64,000 bases of DNA from Phyllobacterium sophorae (GCF_003010965.1 NZ_PGGM01000001.1:62001-126000), one strand, 5' to 3'; counted from the first letter of the stretch, positions 9,225 through 19,767 are shown. Translations and numbers: made by a program. Notes: generated by a model not told the origin, from the letters alone.

Positions 9225-9629
9225 CTAGCTGTCTGAATCGTCGCCATCCCCATGCATCAGTCGATCCACCTGCCGCCGCTGGCGTTTCGTCGGACGTCCG
9301 CTGCCGGCATCACGGGCCGGCAATCCATCGAGGCGGCTGATGCCGTTCTTCGGCGGCAAGGGTGGCGATATGTCCTCATATAGTGTTTGCGCTTCCTCGG
9401 CCGGACCACGTCGCGTCCCGACCGAAAGGACACGGTAGATCAGAATCCGCCGCTCAAGACTGATCGTCAGAACATCACCCGGCTTAACGCCTTGAGACGG
9501 CTGATCGATTTTGTCCTTGTTTATGCGCACCTTGCCCCCGGATACGAGCTTTGCCGCCAAGGAGCGGGATTTGACGACCCGAGCGAAAAACAGCCATTTG
9601 TCGACGCGCTGCCTTTCTTCTCCTGTCAT
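9225..9629 (-). CDS. S4-domain RNA-binding protein (HslR/Hsp15-like)
   Basis: This 134-residue basic protein has an N-terminal S4 RNA-binding domain (RVDKWLFFARVVKSRSLAAKLV, then GGKVRINKDK and the GDVLTI strand, about residues 8-55). A variable middle and a strongly basic C-terminus (RPTKRQRRQVDR) follow. Hsp15 relatives bind free 50S subunits carrying nascent chains. It starts 20 bases after the helicase stop and is probably co-transcribed with it. Confidence 0.85.
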   Translation of the reverse strand: MTGEERQRVDKWLFFARVVKSRSLAAKLVSGGKVRINKDKIDQPSQGVKPGDVLTISLERRILIYRVLSVGTRRGPAEEAQTLYEDISPPLPPKNGISRLDGLPARDAGSGRPTKRQRRQVDRLMHGDGDDSDS

Positions 9630-9648
9630 TCAGGCGATTCCCGTCATT

Positions 9649-12600
9649 CTATTTCTTCATCTGTTCCTTCAGGGCCAAGAGTTTGGCGAAGGGCGAGTCC
9701 ATGTCGATCTTAACCGGACGTTCTTCACGCTCCGGACGCTTTGCGTGGGGCTGCGGCTTGCCCGAAGGCTTACCGCCTTCCTGCTTGAAGCGCTCATTGC
9801 CTCCGGGCTTACCTTTGCCGCGGAAATGATCCTTGCGATCGCCGCGTTCATTCTGCTGGTTTGTATTCCGCTCCGGCCGAGCCTGGCGTTGTTCGCTCGG
9901 GCTATTACGGACCTGGCCTCCATTCGGCTGATTGCGCTTCTCCTGGTTGCCGCGATTGGCGCGGCCTTCAAAACGCGCCTGACGCCACAGAAATATGGGC
10001 TTTGGCGCCTCTTCTGGCGCAACGTTGGCAGGTTCGTCACCCGGTTCGCTGGCTTCGTTTGCCGGATCAGCCCTGACCTGTGGTTCTTCTGCAACCGATT
10101 GCACCGCTTCGACAGCTTCTGGTACAGAAGGCATTTCCGAGTTTGACTCGCTGACTTCCTGCGCGGCGGCAGGCGCTGACGCTGCATCAAGTTCAAGGAC
10201 CTTCGCAGCGACGGTTGCAGCATCGACCGCTTCCTGACGATAGCCGAGGTTCTTCAGGATTTCTTCCATATCATCGGCAGTCGCGCCGAGAATCGACATC
10301 ATTGCCGGCGTGACGACGAAGCGCGTGCCATCATAGGCACCATCCGGCCGTGTACTTGCACCAGGTTTCCACGCAAGCGCAGGCCGGATGAGATCGGCAA
10401 GGCGTTCAAGAATATCGATACGCACCGCACGCCGTCCAAGAAGCCTGTAGCCTGCCAAGCGGTAGAAGGCGGGATCGAAGCTCGGATCGGTCACGACGGA
10501 CGTACGTCCGGCAGACAGGACCTGAACGACATCGCCATACCCTGGGCGATCTTTCGCGTCTTCCTTGAGCGCCCACAAAAGCGATAACAGGCCCGCTGGT
10601 GCGGGTTTCAGCAATGCCGGCAGGAATATGTGATAAGCGCCGAAGCGGACGCCAAGACGCCGGAGAGCCGCGCGGGAATCCTGATCGAGGCCCCGGACGT
10701 CTTCGGCAACGTCACGGCGCTGAAGGACGCCAAAATTCTCGACCAACTGGAACGCCAACCCCTTGGTGATACCCACAAGTGCGTCGGCATTGGCAAGATC
10801 CACAAGCGGCTTCAGCACGGTTTCGATGTGGTGTGCCAGAAAACGGTCTACCCGCGCCGCAACCTTGTCGCGAGCGGGGCCGGTGAGTTGCTCGTCGGCC
10901 AACAGCACCGCACGCGGCTTCAGCGCCTGTTCACCGGAAACGACCGAAGCAACAGGAGCGCCTATCCAGCGCAAGGTTCCATCGGAGCCCAGAGCGAAAT
11001 CGCCGTTTGCCGCAGCGTCAAACCGCGCCGCACGACTTTCAAACTCTACGCCCAGGGCCTTCTGCGCGGCCGCCTTGACGGCTTTCGCATCTGTTCCATC
11101 GACTTGAGCATCCGTGGTGAAACGGAACCCGTCCAAATGTCCAACATGGTGCCCTTCGACAACTACGTCCCCGGCAGGGCTAATTTCGGCTTCTAGCATT
11201 GTATTCTCTCTCAGGCGCCTCATAAGCACGCTTGTCCTGCGGTCTACGAAGCGTTTCGTCAACCGTTCATGCAGTGCATCTGATAATCTGTCCTCAATTT
11301 CACGCGTCTTTTCTTGCCAATGTGCCTGATCTGCCAGCCATCCGGGCCGGTGAGACACAAAAGTCCAGGTTCTGATCTGGGCAATTCGCCGCGAAAGCGC
11401 GTCGATGTCGCCGTCGGTGGAATCGGCCCGGCGAACCTCTTCGGCCATATAAGTTTCGTTAACATGCCCGGACTCAGCGAGATCAGTATAGATCGACGCA
11501 ATGATATCCGCGTGCTGCGCCGGCGCGATCTTGCGGTAATCGGGCAGCGCGCAGGCGTCCCAAAGCAGCGCAACGCGCTCCGGCGTGTTAGCAAGTGGTG
11601 CAACATCCGCGTCGCGTGAAAGGAATTCCAGCGCTTGCTGGTCAACCGCGGGAAGCGCCCTCGTCAAACCTTCGACCGGCGCGGCGGTATCGATCGACCG
11701 CTTCAGTGCGTCGAGGCTGGAATAATCGAAGCGGGCGGTGCGCCACTGCAGGATTTTTACGGAATCAAACGCATGCGACTCGACGCGCTGGACCAGTTCT
11801 TCGGAGAAACCCGCTACCTGACCGGTGACACCAAAAGTGCCATCGCGCAAATGACGGCCGGCGCGGCCGGCGATCTGACCGATTTCTGCTGGCGACAGAC
11901 CACGGAACTGATAGCCATCGAACTTCCGGTCTTGGGCAAAGGCCACATGATCGACATCGAGATTGAGGCCCATGCCGATCGCATCGGTCGCGACCAAATA
12001 ATCCACATCGCCCGATTGATATAGGTCGACCTGCGCGTTGCGCGTGCGCGGACTGAGCGCGCCCATGACAACCGCTGCACCGCCGTTCTGCCGCCGGATA
12101 AGTTCGGCAATCGCATAAACTTCCTCCGCAGCAAATGCGACGACGGCTGTACGCGGTGGCAGCCGGGTGATCTTTTTCGATCCGGCATAGGTGAGATTTG
12201 AGAGCCTGGGGCGCGTGATCATCGAAATTCCGGGCAGGAGCTTTTCGAGAATGGCGCGCATCGTGGCGGCACCCAGCAACAAAGTTTCCTGGCGCCCGCG
12301 AAGATGCAAAATACGATCGGTGAAGATGTGACCACGTTCCAGATCGTTGGCAAGCTGCACTTCATCGATAGCGACGAAATCCATGCTGGTCTGGCGCGGC
12401 ATGGCTTCTACGGTGCAGACCGCATAGCGGGCACCTGGCGGGTTGATCTTTTCCTCACCTGTAATCAGTGCGACATTCTTCACCCCTACCCGCTCAGCCA
12501 CGCGGTTATAAACCTCGCGTGCCAGAAGCCGCAGTGGCAGGCCGATCATCCCCGTCTGGTGCGCCAGCATCCGTTCGATGGCGAGATGCGTTTTTCCCGT

Positions 12601-12678
12601 ATTGGTCGGCCCCAAGACGGCTGTGACATCGCGGCCTGTCAGGATAAGCGGAATTTCGGGAGTGGGCATAAGGTTCAT
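9649..12678 (-). CDS. SUV3-like DExH/D-box RNA helicase with basic C-terminal tail
   Basis: This large cytoplasmic helicase (about 1009 residues) has Walker A GPTNTGKT near residues 23-30, motif II DEVQ near 105-108, and motif VI (IGQIAGRAGRH, about 265-275). That order and the DEVQ box match mitochondrial SUV3-type helicases found throughout the Alphaproteobacteria. The last 150 residues are low-complexity, rich in Arg, Gln, Asn, Gly and Lys (RGDRKDHFRGKGKPGG), resembling RNA-binding tails of degradosome helicases. ATG at 12678 is used; a TTG directly before it and an ATG at 12669 are alternatives. It precedes the S4 RNA-binding gene by 19 bases. Confidence 0.88.
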   Translation of the reverse strand: MNLMPTPEIPLILTGRDVTAVLGPTNTGKTHLAIERMLAHQTGMIGLPLRLLAREVYNRVAERVGVKNVALITGEEKINPPGARYAVCTVEAMPRQTSMDFVAIDEVQLANDLERGHIFTDRILHLRGRQETLLLGAATMRAILEKLLPGISMITRPRLSNLTYAGSKKITRLPPRTAVVAFAAEEVYAIAELIRRQNGGAAVVMGALSPRTRNAQVDLYQSGDVDYLVATDAIGMGLNLDVDHVAFAQDRKFDGYQFRGLSPAEIGQIAGRAGRHLRDGTFGVTGQVAGFSEELVQRVESHAFDSVKILQWRTARFDYSSLDALKRSIDTAAPVEGLTRALPAVDQQALEFLSRDADVAPLANTPERVALLWDACALPDYRKIAPAQHADIIASIYTDLAESGHVNETYMAEEVRRADSTDGDIDALSRRIAQIRTWTFVSHRPGWLADQAHWQEKTREIEDRLSDALHERLTKRFVDRRTSVLMRRLRENTMLEAEISPAGDVVVEGHHVGHLDGFRFTTDAQVDGTDAKAVKAAAQKALGVEFESRAARFDAAANGDFALGSDGTLRWIGAPVASVVSGEQALKPRAVLLADEQLTGPARDKVAARVDRFLAHHIETVLKPLVDLANADALVGITKGLAFQLVENFGVLQRRDVAEDVRGLDQDSRAALRRLGVRFGAYHIFLPALLKPAPAGLLSLLWALKEDAKDRPGYGDVVQVLSAGRTSVVTDPSFDPAFYRLAGYRLLGRRAVRIDILERLADLIRPALAWKPGASTRPDGAYDGTRFVVTPAMMSILGATADDMEEILKNLGYRQEAVDAATVAAKVLELDAASAPAAAQEVSESNSEMPSVPEAVEAVQSVAEEPQVRADPANEASEPGDEPANVAPEEAPKPIFLWRQARFEGRANRGNQEKRNQPNGGQVRNSPSEQRQARPERNTNQQNERGDRKDHFRGKGKPGGNERFKQEGGKPSGKPQPHAKRPEREERPVKIDMDSPFAKLLALKEQMKK

Positions 12679-12847
12679 CAATTACATTCCAGTACCGGCG
12701 CGACGGCCTGACCAAATGAGCAGGCGAGCCGGGCATGCAGTCCAAGTAGCATTTTCAGCATCCGACAGAAAGTATGCGGGGCTGTCGAGATAAACAATCA
12801 TGAACCGATTCACGGAGTGTTCCATTAGGAAATAGAACGCGAGCAGA

Positions 12848-12869
12848 ACGAATCAGCTACGAATCAGCT
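12848..12869. repeat. Perfect 11-bp tandem direct repeat
   Basis: ACGAATCAGCT occurs twice head to tail, about 170 bases upstream of the helicase start. It could be a pair of activator sites or a slippage product. Confidence 0.6.
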
Positions 12870-13270
12870 TTAGGATGAGATTCCTGATTTGTTCACGGCC
12901 ATATATAGATTTTTGTCTGGAGGGGCGCACTAAATGCTGAATCCGGAGTTCTCATATCGAGTGATCCTCTTGCATTGAATTAACCTTTACGCATTTTGGC
13001 CACCGCACCTCATCACACCGCTAGAAAATTTAAAAGAGTAATGAATACTTGTGGTTAGGACTACATCAATTCCTTCATCCCTTCCTTTCCGATGAAATTT
13101 CACCAGGCCGGAACGAATCGCTGATGGAATCAATGCTCCAACTTATTCATGTTTTGTTCACTGTTCAATTTTTATTGACGCGAACAGGACAAAGCATCCC
13201 GGGCGCGGCTTTCGATAGGACAAGATTCATTCGGGCATGTTTCCAAGATCATGGGAAACGTTCCTTAAAA

Positions 13271-13301
13271 AAACGCCGCGCATAGAAGACGCGCGGCGTT
13301 T
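13271..13301 (-). terminator. Intrinsic terminator of phaB
   Basis: An 11-bp perfect stem (AAACGCCGCGC / GCGCGGCGTTT) with a 9-base loop is followed on the minus strand by seven T. It lies about 20 bases past the phaB stop. Confidence 0.9.
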
Positions 13302-13318
13302 CCGGCATTTCTCGTCAA

Positions 13319-14044
13319 TTAGCTTGAGTATTGCCCACCATTGGCCGAAAGCGTCGAACCGGTGATAAAGCCTGCATCGTCGGAAGCGAGGAACACAACG
13401 CAGCGCGCCACTTCCTCCGGCTCGCCGAGGCGGCCGACCGGAATCTGCGGGATAATGCGTTCATTAAGCACTTTCTCGTCGATCGCCCTCACCATCTCGG
13501 TCCCGATATAGCCGGGACAGATGGCATTCACCGTAATTCCGGCACGCGCGCCTTCTTGCGCCAGCGCCTTGGTGAACCCGATATCACCGGCCTTTGCCGC
13601 CGAGTAGTTAACCTGTCCAGCCTGCCCCTTCTGCCCGTTGATGGAAGAGATATTGATTACCCGCCCGAATTTGCGGTCGCGCATACCGGTCCAGACTGGA
13701 TGGGTCATGTTGAAGAGGCTGGTCAAATTGGTATTGATCACTTCGCTCCATTGACCAGGGGTCATCTTGTGGAACATTGCATCCCGTGTGATACCGGCAT
13801 TATTTACGAGCACGCCTACCGGACCGAGGTCGGCTTCGATTTTAGCAATCCCTGCAGCGCATTCCTCGTAGTTTGACACGTCCCATTTATAGGTCGCGAT
13901 CCCCGTTTCCTTGCTGAATTTCTTCGCTGCATCGTCATTGCCGGCATAATTTGCCGCGACCTTGTAACCAGCCGCTTTCAAAGCCACGCATATGGCAGCG
14001 CCGATACCGCGTGTCCCACCTGTCACGATTGCCGTTTTTGTCAT
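13319..14044 (-). CDS. phaB: Acetoacetyl-CoA reductase (NADPH), PHB synthesis
   Basis: This 241-residue short-chain dehydrogenase has the cofactor motif TGGTRGIG at residues 8-15, NNAG at 81-84, and the catalytic Tyr147/Lys151 pair in YSAAK. The sequence is close to PhaB/PhbB: it reduces acetoacetyl-CoA to (R)-3-hydroxybutyryl-CoA for PHB synthase. The ATG at 14044 follows GGGAGGGCACA. It lies 105 bases after phaA on the same strand and ends in a strong terminator, so phaA-phaB form an operon. The PHB synthase gene is not in the window. Confidence 0.92.
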   Translation of the reverse strand: MTKTAIVTGGTRGIGAAICVALKAAGYKVAANYAGNDDAAKKFSKETGIATYKWDVSNYEECAAGIAKIEADLGPVGVLVNNAGITRDAMFHKMTPGQWSEVINTNLTSLFNMTHPVWTGMRDRKFGRVINISSINGQKGQAGQVNYSAAKAGDIGFTKALAQEGARAGITVNAICPGYIGTEMVRAIDEKVLNERIIPQIPVGRLGEPEEVARCVVFLASDDAGFITGSTLSANGGQYSS

Positions 14045-14149
14045 TGTGCCCTCCCTTAAACGGATTCTCTCAAACGAAATGTACTTATAAAAACAATCGA
14101 AATTTGGGGTGCTGCTGGCCCAAATAGTATTGAGCCAGCGGAACTGCGA

Positions 14150-15427
<1,278 letters not shown>

Positions 15428-15445
15428 CTAAGTCGAAATTATCAC

Positions 15446-15462
15446 TTGCTGCATTGCAGCAA
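15446..15462. promoter_or_regulatory. Palindromic PhaR-type operator between phaA and phaR
   Basis: TTGCTGC-ATT-GCAGCAA is a perfect 7-bp inverted repeat with a 3-base centre. It contains CTGC-N3-GCAG, the TGC-rich core known for PhaR of Paracoccus denitrificans. More TGC/GCA half-sites follow (15471-15515). It lies 112 bases from the phaA start and about 134 bases from phaR, so one site could repress both. Binding by this PhaR is inferred. Confidence 0.7.
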
Positions 15463-15595
15463 AGGTCTCGATGCATTGCGTTGGATGCGCTGCACAAATC
15501 ACTTTGAATTGCAGCGCTTTGCCCCTATCCTCCAATGTCTATCCGTAAGCCGTCACGCAAGTTCGGTAATGGACACGAGGTTGGGGAGTTGAGCA

Positions 15596-16207
15596 ATGGC
15601 AGGAAAAACCGGCGACGTCGTCATCAAGAAATATGCCAACCGGCGTCTCTACAATACCGGTACAAGCACCTACGTGACGCTCGAAGATTTGGCCGAGATG
15701 GTGAAGCGGAATGAGGATTTCACCGTACAGGATGCGAAAACCGGCGAGGATATCACCCATTCAGTCCTCACTCAGATCATCTTCGAACTCGAGAACAAGG
15801 AAGGGCAGAACATGCTGCCCATTCCGTTCCTGCGGCAATTGATTGCCTATTATGGCGACCAGATGCAGGTGGTTCTTCCAACGTTCCTCGAGCAATCCAT
15901 GTCTGCCTTTGCCAAGGAGCAGGAACGCATGCGCGAGCAATTGACTGCAGCCTTTGGCAAGGCGCCAATGGACATGATGAATGTCAGCGCCCCGATCAAG
16001 CTGGTCGAGGAACAGGTTCGCCGCAATACCGAAATGCTGCAGCATGCGATGCGCATGTTCACGCCTTTCCCCCTTGGCAAGACGGCCGGTACGGCAGAGC
16101 CTGCGGACGCGGACACTCCAGAGAAAGCCACGAAAGATACCGGACTCGACGAGCTGAAGGAGCAGATCGCCGCCATGCAGCGCAAGCTCGACTCCCTCGA
16201 CAAATAA
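15596..16207 (+). CDS. phaR: Polyhydroxyalkanoate synthesis repressor
   Basis: This 203-residue DNA-binding protein has the N-terminal PHB/PHA accumulation regulator domain (VVIKKYANRRLYNTGTSTYV, residues 8-27) and the following PHB_acc repeat (LIAYYGDQMQVVLPTFLEQSM...). The C-terminus is charged and probably coiled-coil (LDELKEQIAAMQRKLDSL). PhaR senses PHA polymer and represses phasin and its own gene. The ATG at 15596 follows GGGGAG. It is divergent from phaA across the CTGC-ATT-GCAG palindrome. Confidence 0.92.
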   Translation: MAGKTGDVVIKKYANRRLYNTGTSTYVTLEDLAEMVKRNEDFTVQDAKTGEDITHSVLTQIIFELENKEGQNMLPIPFLRQLIAYYGDQMQVVLPTFLEQSMSAFAKEQERMREQLTAAFGKAPMDMMNVSAPIKLVEEQVRRNTEMLQHAMRMFTPFPLGKTAGTAEPADADTPEKATKDTGLDELKEQIAAMQRKLDSLDK

Positions 16208-16233
16208 GAGCTCCGGCCCGAACCGGGCTTGTC

Positions 16234-16250
16234 CGGCTCCCAATGGGAGC
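16234..16250 (+). terminator. Weak hairpin after phaR
   Basis: A GGCTCCC-AAT-GGGAGCC hairpin lies about 27 bases past the phaR stop. No T run follows, so termination is doubtful. It lies just before the HbpS-like gene. Confidence 0.35.
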
Positions 16251-16289
16251 CGCTGCTATTCAATGAAACACCCTCGCAACGAGAACACT

Positions 16290-16727
16290 ATGGCCCAGAT
16301 TACACTTTCCAAAGCCAACACGATCATCAAGGCTGCCCTGGCAAAGGGTAGTGAACTTGGAATGCGCCCCTTATCCGTCACGGTTCTTGATGCCGGCGGT
16401 CACCTGAAAGCGTTTCAAAAGCAGGACGGCGCATCCATGCTCCGGTTTGAAATCGCTTTTGGCAAAGCCTTCGGTGCACTGTCCATTGGCGCTGGGTCGC
16501 GCACGGTGGAAAAATTTGCCAAGGAGCGCCCGCATTTCGTGGAAGGTCTCGTTGCTGCATCCGGAGGGCATGTCATTCCGGTGGCTGGCGGTGTTCTTAT
16601 CAAGAACACCAAGGGCGAGATTCTCGGTGCCGTCGGCATTACTGGCGATTCATCAGACAATGATGAAATAGCCGCTGTCGCAGGTATTGAAGCCGCGGGC
16701 TTCGTTGCCGACGGGGGTCAAAGCTAA
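16290..16727 (+). CDS. GlcG/HbpS family heme-binding-like protein
   Basis: This 145-residue protein of the GlcG/HbpS (former DUF336) family opens ITLSKANTIIKAALAKG. It also has the typical SVTVLDAGGHLKAFQKQDGA and GGVLIKNTKGEILGAVGITG. No signal peptide is visible from this start. HbpS binds haem in Streptomyces, while many relatives sit in glycolate or diol loci and have unknown roles. The ATG at 16290 is preferred over one at 16263, which lacks a ribosome-binding site. A cupin gene follows 48 bases later. Confidence 0.8.
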   Translation: MAQITLSKANTIIKAALAKGSELGMRPLSVTVLDAGGHLKAFQKQDGASMLRFEIAFGKAFGALSIGAGSRTVEKFAKERPHFVEGLVAASGGHVIPVAGGVLIKNTKGEILGAVGITGDSSDNDEIAAVAGIEAAGFVADGGQS

Positions 16728-16775
16728 AACTTGCTCCAGCAGGATCTTGATGATCCAGAGGTAACGGGAGGCAAG

Positions 16776-17057
16776 ATGACGGGATCGGCCAAGGCGACAG
16801 TCTTCATCGACAATGAACGCGTTATTGTCACCGAGTATCGTTTCGCGGTCGGAGAGAACACCGGCTGGCACCGCCATGAACATGATTATGTTGTCGTTCC
16901 ATTGATGGACGGGCGCGTGAAACTATTGACAAAAGACGGCGAAACCTTCGCCGACATGAAGAAGGGCGTGCCCTATTTCCGCTCGGAAGGTGTTGAGCAT
17001 GATGTCATCAACGCCAATGAAGGAGAATATGCGTTCATCGAAATAGAGCTGAAATAG
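16776..17057 (+). CDS. Small single-domain cupin protein
   Basis: This 93-residue cupin has motif 1 around GENTGWHRHEHDYVVVPLMDG, with three potential metal-binding histidines/glutamate, and motif 2 around PYFRSEGVEHDVIN. One cupin barrel of this size is often a metal-dependent isomerase or dioxygenase, or simply a binding protein; substrate unknown. The start is ATG 16776 with GGGAGG six bases upstream. It probably shares a transcript with the HbpS-like gene ahead of it. Confidence 0.8.
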   Translation: MTGSAKATVFIDNERVIVTEYRFAVGENTGWHRHEHDYVVVPLMDGRVKLLTKDGETFADMKKGVPYFRSEGVEHDVINANEGEYAFIEIELK

Positions 17058-17074
17058 ACGAACCGCCGACGGTT

Positions 17075-17479
17075 TCAGCGAAAATTCACGTCCCGGCCGG
17101 CAGAACGCAGGGAAACTGCAAAGCCCGCCAAAATATCGAAGAATGCCATTGCCAACAGAATGAAGAACAGCGAGTGCGAAGCACTGGGTACTAGCAGGAA
17201 TTCCACAAGGAATGCGACGAAGACAAATATCGACAACAAATGATCGATAACCGATGTATTGCTGGTACGCGTTGATTTCATGATCTCGAAGAACAGCAGA
17301 GCCAGCTACAGAACCAGCATCAAGTCGCCCAAGGTCATGCGCCAGATACCGCCGGAAAACATATGCATCGAATAAAGTTCCGTCGCCCAAGGATCCGCGC
17401 CACCGCCCCCCACCAATCCAGCGACAACCAGATTGAAGACAACAAGCGGCACTACCATCAATGGAATATTTGAAATCAC
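17075..17479 (-). pseudogene. Small multi-span membrane protein gene interrupted by an in-frame TAG
   Basis: Reading from a GTG at 17479 (GGGAG eight bases upstream) gives a hydrophobic protein (SNIPLMVVPLVVFNLVVAGLV...DPWATELYSMHMFSG). It runs into a TAG codon at 17308-17306 after LGDLMLVL and then continues in the same frame without any shift (LALLFFEIMKSTRT...) to a stop at 17075. The downstream part has two more membrane helices and a natural end. The two halves look like one four-helix protein of about 134 residues, so this is a recent nonsense mutation, a sequencing error, or a read-through codon. The family resembles conserved rhizobial hypothetical membrane proteins (from memory, not verified). 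Confidence 0.65.
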
Positions 17480-17520
17480 AATATCTTCTCCCAGGCAAAA
17501 CCGCCGAACGCACAAACAAA

Positions 17521-17544
17521 AAGACCGGCACAAATGCCGGTCTT
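17521..17544 (-). terminator. Intrinsic terminator of rpmF
   Basis: AAGACCGGCA / TGCCGGTCTT forms a 10-bp stem with a 4-base loop, followed on the minus strand by TTTGTTTG. It lies 26 bases past the rpmF stop. Confidence 0.85.
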
Positions 17545-17569
17545 CTCTAGCATGAATTCGAAAAAGGGC

Positions 17570-17752
17570 TCAGCCTTCTTTAGGCGTCAGAACCTGACGA
17601 CCACGATACATGCCGGTCTTCAGATCGACGTGATGCGGACGGCGCAGTTCGCCTGAATTCTTGTCTTCGACGTAGGTCGGGGCCTTCAGCGCGTCGGCAG
17701 AACGGCGCATGCCGCGCTTCGACGGAGAAGTTTTTCGTTTAGGTACAGCCAT
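17570..17752 (-). CDS. rpmF: 50S ribosomal protein L32
   Basis: This 60-residue basic protein starts with the invariant [20 protein letters not shown] and continues with the alphaproteobacterial C-terminus ([17 protein letters not shown]). It lacks the zinc-binding cysteines found in some L32 proteins. Monocistronic, with its own terminator. Confidence 0.96.
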   Translation of the reverse strand: MAVPKRKTSPSKRGMRRSADALKAPTYVEDKNSGELRRPHHVDLKTGMYRGRQVLTPKEG

Positions 17753-17930
17753 TGTTCCAGCTCCAGTAATCAGTCAAAATCCGGCACTGGCCCGATTGAG
17801 CCTGTCACAATGGACAAAATTCCGGAAAGTTCGGCTGGGGCTATACACGGCTTGAGAGCTTTTGACCAGCATGAGTCACATATTTTTTGTCATAAAAGCT
17901 TCGAACCGCCGATTCTTCGCCGCTTCGTTA

Positions 17931-18704
17931 CTAGTTTACACATCCGACATAGGCACCGGCGCCACGCGCGCGACGTTCGTTAAGCCTGGCGAGCGTCTGC
18001 ATCCCGCGTCCTGGTCTCGCCGGATTGCGCACGATGGGGTTAGGTAGTGTCACTGCAAGGTAAGCGGCCTGGCGCGGCGAAAGCTTTGCCGCGCTGACAT
18101 TGAAATGGTGCTGGGCGGCGGCTTCGACGCCGTAGATGCCCGGGCCCCATTCAGCAATATTCAGATAGATCTCCATCAGGCGCTGTTTAGGAAGGATAAG
18201 GTCAGTCATGATGGCAAGCGGCACCTCCAATCCTTTTCGAATAAAGGAACGGCTGGTCCAGAGGAACAGATTCTTGGCCGTTTGCATTGTGATCGTCGAC
18301 GCACCACGTGTCTGCTCGCCGTCGATCGCGTCAGTAACGACCGAATTGAGCGCATCCCAATCAACACCCGAATGGAAGCAGAACTTCGCATCCTCGGACA
18401 TCATTACTGAATTGATGAGTGTTGGAGATATTTGGTCCAGCGACACCCATCGGCGGTCGTATCCAGAGAACGTCACAAGATCTTTCATCATCAACGTGGA
18501 AACCGGGTGAATAAACGGCAAACGATAGAGGCTTAGCAGGATGATGGGCAGCATGATAAAGATGATTCCGGCCAGGACGAGATAACGCGTGAAGCGGCCC
18601 AAAGGCGATCGCCCGGGATTAACCAGATACCCTCTGCCCCGCTTATTTTTCACCAGAACCCGCGTCACACATCCCGTCCGCTCTAAAAAACTCCCGTTGG
18701 ACAT
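17931..18704 (-). CDS. mtgA: Monofunctional peptidoglycan glycosyltransferase
   Basis: This inner-membrane enzyme of the GT51 family polymerises lipid II into glycan strands. One N-terminal transmembrane helix ([20 protein letters not shown]) precedes the GT51 domain with [17 protein letters not shown] (catalytic Glu), [16 protein letters not shown], and [29 protein letters not shown] (second Glu). There is no transpeptidase domain, hence MtgA and not a class A PBP. The start is uncertain: ATG 18704 or GTG 18668, the latter with GGACGGGA just upstream. The frame opens further upstream, towards the divergent ispA. Confidence 0.9.
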   Translation of the reverse strand: MSNGSFLERTGCVTRVLVKNKRGRGYLVNPGRSPLGRFTRYLVLAGIIFIMLPIILLSLYRLPFIHPVSTLMMKDLVTFSGYDRRWVSLDQISPTLINSVMMSEDAKFCFHSGVDWDALNSVVTDAIDGEQTRGASTITMQTAKNLFLWTSRSFIRKGLEVPLAIMTDLILPKQRLMEIYLNIAEWGPGIYGVEAAAQHHFNVSAAKLSPRQAAYLAVTLPNPIVRNPARPGRGMQTLARLNERRARGAGAYVGCVN

Positions 18705-18836
18705 AGAGCAAAGAGCCGCAGAAGGGAATTCATTCTGCGATTTTCTGCGCGATTCACACAGGGTGCGCTTCAAAATGGCAATCAAGGCAACACACGCCCA
18801 TTGACCAGAGGCCCGTTTTTCGGTCATTGCCTGATC

Positions 18837-19757
18837 ATGATGACAGATCAAGGTTTCTCATTGTTCCAGATCACCTTGCAGCAGCGCGCAGCTTCGGTCG
18901 AAACGTTGCTGTCCGAATTGCTGTCGGATCAACCGCACAGCGGCGAAATCAGCCGCCCGGCTCGGTTGATGGCAGCCATGCGGCATGGCGTGTTGAATGG
19001 CGGTAAACGCTTGCGTCCATTTCTGGTGATGGAAAGCGCCGCCCTGTTCGGCGCTGATAATTTTACTGCTTTGCGGATTGCCGCCGCCCTTGAGTGTGTC
19101 CACAGCTACTCGCTCGTTCATGACGATCTGCCCGCAATGGACGATGATGACCTGCGGCGCGGCCAGCCAACCGTTCACCGTAAATTCGACGAAGCTGCGG
19201 CCATACTTGCTGGCGACAGCCTGCTGACCTACGCCTTCGAATTAATCGCTAGTGACGAGACCGAGCTTGATGCGCAGTGCCGCGTGACGCTGATAACAGC
19301 ACTTGCCCGCGCTTCGGGGATCGGTGGCATGACTGGAGGTCAGGCGCTTGACCTTGAAGCTGAGAAAATCAAACCGGACGAAGCAGGCATTATCCGCCTT
19401 CAGGCGATGAAGACCGGCGCATTGATCCGCTTTGCCTGTGAGGCAGGCGCCATCATCGGTCGTGCCGGCACCAAGGATCGCGACCGTTTGGCAGAGTATG
19501 GCTCGGCCATTGGCCTCGCCTTTCAGCTGGCTGATGATCTTCTCGACGTTACCGCCGAGGCAAGGGATATGGGCAAAGCGACAGGCAAGGACGCTGCTGC
19601 GGGCAAAGCCACGCTCGTGTCGTTGCATGGCGTCGAGTGGGCCAAACTGCAATTGGCGGGTCTTGTTGAGCAGGCTGAGGAAGTTCTGGCGCCGTTTGGC
19701 GAAAAGGCAGCCCTGCTCAAGGATGCGGCGCGCTTTATCGCCGATCGGCGTAACTAA
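18837..19757 (+). CDS. ispA: Polyprenyl synthetase (farnesyl/geranylgeranyl diphosphate synthase)
   Basis: This 306-residue cytoplasmic prenyltransferase has the first Asp-rich motif in [16 protein letters not shown], the second in [11 protein letters not shown], and GKRLRPFL at the start of the fold. The two residues between the first Asp pair and the spacing are those of class II FPP/GGPP synthases such as IspA. It condenses IPP with DMAPP/GPP. ATG at 18837 (or 18840) starts the conserved region. It converges with ispG ten bases away, placing two isoprenoid genes side by side. Confidence 0.88.
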   Translation: MMTDQGFSLFQITLQQRAASVETLLSELLSDQPHSGEISRPARLMAAMRHGVLNGGKRLRPFLVMESAALFGADNFTALRIAAALECVHSYSLVHDDLPAMDDDDLRRGQPTVHRKFDEAAAILAGDSLLTYAFELIASDETELDAQCRVTLITALARASGIGGMTGGQALDLEAEKIKPDEAGIIRLQAMKTGALIRFACEAGAIIGRAGTKDRDRLAEYGSAIGLAFQLADDLLDVTAEARDMGKATGKDAAAGKATLVSLHGVEWAKLQLAGLVEQAEEVLAPFGEKAALLKDAARFIADRRN

Positions 19758-19767
19758 GCGAAAGAGA

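Larger units (their letters stand above)
12679..13318. other. Gene-poor spacer upstream of the helicase
   Basis: About 590 bases carry no recognisable gene. The AT-rich part (12,820-13,200) is the likely helicase promoter region. It contains a perfect tandem repeat of ACGAATCAGCT at 12848-12858 and 12859-12869. A 78-codon plus-strand frame at 13049-13285 has no family signature and overlaps the phaB terminator. Confidence 0.4.

Noticed and set aside
13049-13285. A 78-codon plus-strand frame in the gene-free region before phaB
   Set aside because: No ribosome-binding site, no recognisable domain, and it runs through the phaB terminator.
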